From positions 37,658-101,657 of the forward strand of contig NZ_JACHIH010000015.1 of assembly GCF_014203125.1 (NCBI RefSeq): a DNA stretch of 64,000 nt, read 5' to 3'. This document shows, one piece after another, positions 63,151 through 64,000 of this stretch. Both the position numbers and the translations under genes were made by a program. The notes beneath the pieces are model-generated. The model worked only from the letters and a program-made list of their open reading frames with translations. It was not told where the DNA came from and made no database searches. Numbering within the stretch: position 1 is the stretch's first letter; the number at the start of each line of letters is the position of its first letter. Source of the DNA: Rhodopseudomonas rhenobacensis (GTDB lineage: Bacteria; Pseudomonadota; Alphaproteobacteria; Rhizobiales; Xanthobacteraceae).

Positions 63151-64000
63151 ATGGCCATCGAGGCCCGCTCCCCGCCGCCGCAGTTTGTTGCAAAACTGCG
63201 CCGGCTGCTGGGCGGACGCGCCGGTTGGGGCGGCTTGCTGCTCCAGGTTCTGTTCGTCGCCGCCCTCATCTGGGTGGCCTACGAAATCGTCGACAACGCC
63301 CGCGGCAACCTCGCCAACCAGCGGATTGCCTCGGGCTTCGGCTTCATGTCGCAGACCGCCGGATTCGGCGTCAGCCAGGCGCTGATTCCGTATTCCGAGG
63401 CCGACAGCTACACCCGGGTGTTTCTGGTCGGCCTGGTCAACACGCTGGTGGTGTCGTTCATCGGCATCATCTTCGCCACCATCATCGGCTTCATGGTGGC
63501 GCTGGGCCGGCTGTCGCCGAACTGGCTGTTGTCGAAGATCTCCGGCGGCTATGTCGAACTGATTCGTAACCTGCCGCTGTTGTTCCAGATCCTGTTCTGG
63601 TACCTCGCGGTGCTCGGCACCTTGCCGAATCCGCGGCAGAGCGTGTCGGTGTTCGATGCGTTTTTCCTCAGCAATCGCGGCATCGTGGTGCCGCGGCCGG
63701 TCGGTGAGGCGGGGCTCGACGCCTTCCTGATCGCGTTCGTGGTCGCGGTGGCGATTGCCTTGGCGCTGCCGGCCTATGCCCGGCGCCGGCTGTTCCAGAC
63801 CGGCAAGCCGATGACGGTGTGGCCGTTCGCGCTCAGCCTGCTGATCGGTTTGCCGCTGATTGCGACGCTGATCTTCGGCCAACCGTTCAGCTTCGAGATC
63901 CCGGCGCTGAAGGGCTTCAACTTCGCCGGCGGCGCCCGCGTGGCGCCGGAATTCGTCGCGCTGACGCTGGCGCTGGCGACCTATACGGCGGCGTTCATCG
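63151..64000 (+). CDS. aapQ: general L-amino-acid ABC transporter permease AapQ (3' truncated)
   Basis: The first about 283 residues of the AapQ inner-membrane permease; the gene runs off the right edge. After a short cytoplasmic N terminus comes a TM (GGLLLQVLFVAALIWVAYEI). Then the long periplasmic AapQ-type loop with GFGFMSQTAGFGVSQALIPY, the TM core with TRVFLVGLVNTLVVSFIGII, the permease-family ELIRNLPLLFQILFWY motif, and PRPVGEAGLDAFLIAFVVAV. The order aapJ, aapQ matches rhizobial aapJQMP; M and P should lie just beyond the edge. Confidence 0.93.
   Translation, partial: MAIEARSPPPQFVAKLRRLLGGRAGWGGLLLQVLFVAALIWVAYEIVDNARGNLANQRIASGFGFMSQTAGFGVSQALIPYSEADSYTRVFLVGLVNTLVVSFIGIIFATIIGFMVALGRLSPNWLLSKISGGYVELIRNLPLLFQILFWYLAVLGTLPNPRQSVSVFDAFFLSNRGIVVPRPVGEAGLDAFLIAFVVAVAIALALPAYARRRLFQTGKPMTVWPFALSLLIGLPLIATLIFGQPFSFEIPALKGFNFAGGARVAPEFVALTLALATYTAAFI

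Noticed and set aside
61870-63882. 670-residue antisense ORF over aapJ/aapQ
   Set aside because: Antisense shadow with no signal, motif or family resemblance.

Overview
The window is a 64 kb piece of a GC-rich alphaproteobacterial chromosome, most likely from the Rhodopseudomonas/Bradyrhizobium group (Nitrobacteraceae). The evidence is the gene order argS, SPOR protein, nagZ, scpA, scpB, tatABC, serS, surE, pcm, nlpD-like; an ExoR-like SEL1 protein; AapJ/AapQ amino-acid transport; and several palindromic intergenic repeat families built on CGTCATCCTGAGG or GTCATTCCGGGGCG. I cannot fix the species from sequence alone.

Layout. 1-2646: 3' part of pdhC (PDH E2) and lpdA (E3), with a G/C-only stretch at the extreme left that looks like a contig-edge artefact. 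2902-6480: ilvD, an exoR-like gene, xthA. 6636-10898: first RND efflux pair. 10914-12798: cobalt uptake operon cbtB-cbtA plus a secreted protein of unknown role, read leftward behind a cobalamin riboswitch, with a divergent, degenerate histidine phosphatase. 13387-25216: housekeeping (erpA, dgt, argS, SPOR, nagZ, scpAB, tatABC, serS). 25334-30527: collagen-like lipoprotein, small membrane-anchored protein, surE, lone receiver, pcm, NlpD-like LysM/LytM lipoprotein. 30796-36418: DUF1232 protein, pterin dehydratase, membrane-tethered TAXI-type binding protein, second PIMT-like methyltransferase, typA. 36725-39650: TRAP transporter dctPQM. 39966-42267: MXKDX-repeat protein, DUF6481 protein, FKBP isomerase, Crp/Fnr regulator. 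42498-46812: second RND efflux pair, with a perfect palindrome upstream. 46950-49176: two tiny membrane peptides, a small hypothetical, a rhuM-like gene and tRNA-Arg(TCT). 49177-60556: alpha-2-macroglobulin/PbpC pair, then GT39, PAP2 phosphatase, GT2 and LAB_N proteins. 60569-64000: metC, then aapJ and the start of aapQ.

Functional themes. The content is mostly core metabolism (PDH, branched-chain amino acids, translation, replication hygiene) and cell-envelope biology (Tat export, NagZ recycling, SPOR and NlpD division factors, A2M/PbpC periplasmic defence, two RND pumps, a putative envelope glycolipid-modification cassette). Accessory signals are modest: the rhuM-like gene at a tRNA, the two small membrane peptides, and a codon-atypical patch in serS. 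The least explained items are the GT39-PAP2-GT2-LAB_N cassette, the receptor-like TAXI protein with no TRAP permease nearby, the riboswitch-linked protein next to cbtA, and the promoter-terminator unit in front of typA. No CRISPR array, prophage, rRNA or insertion sequence was seen.
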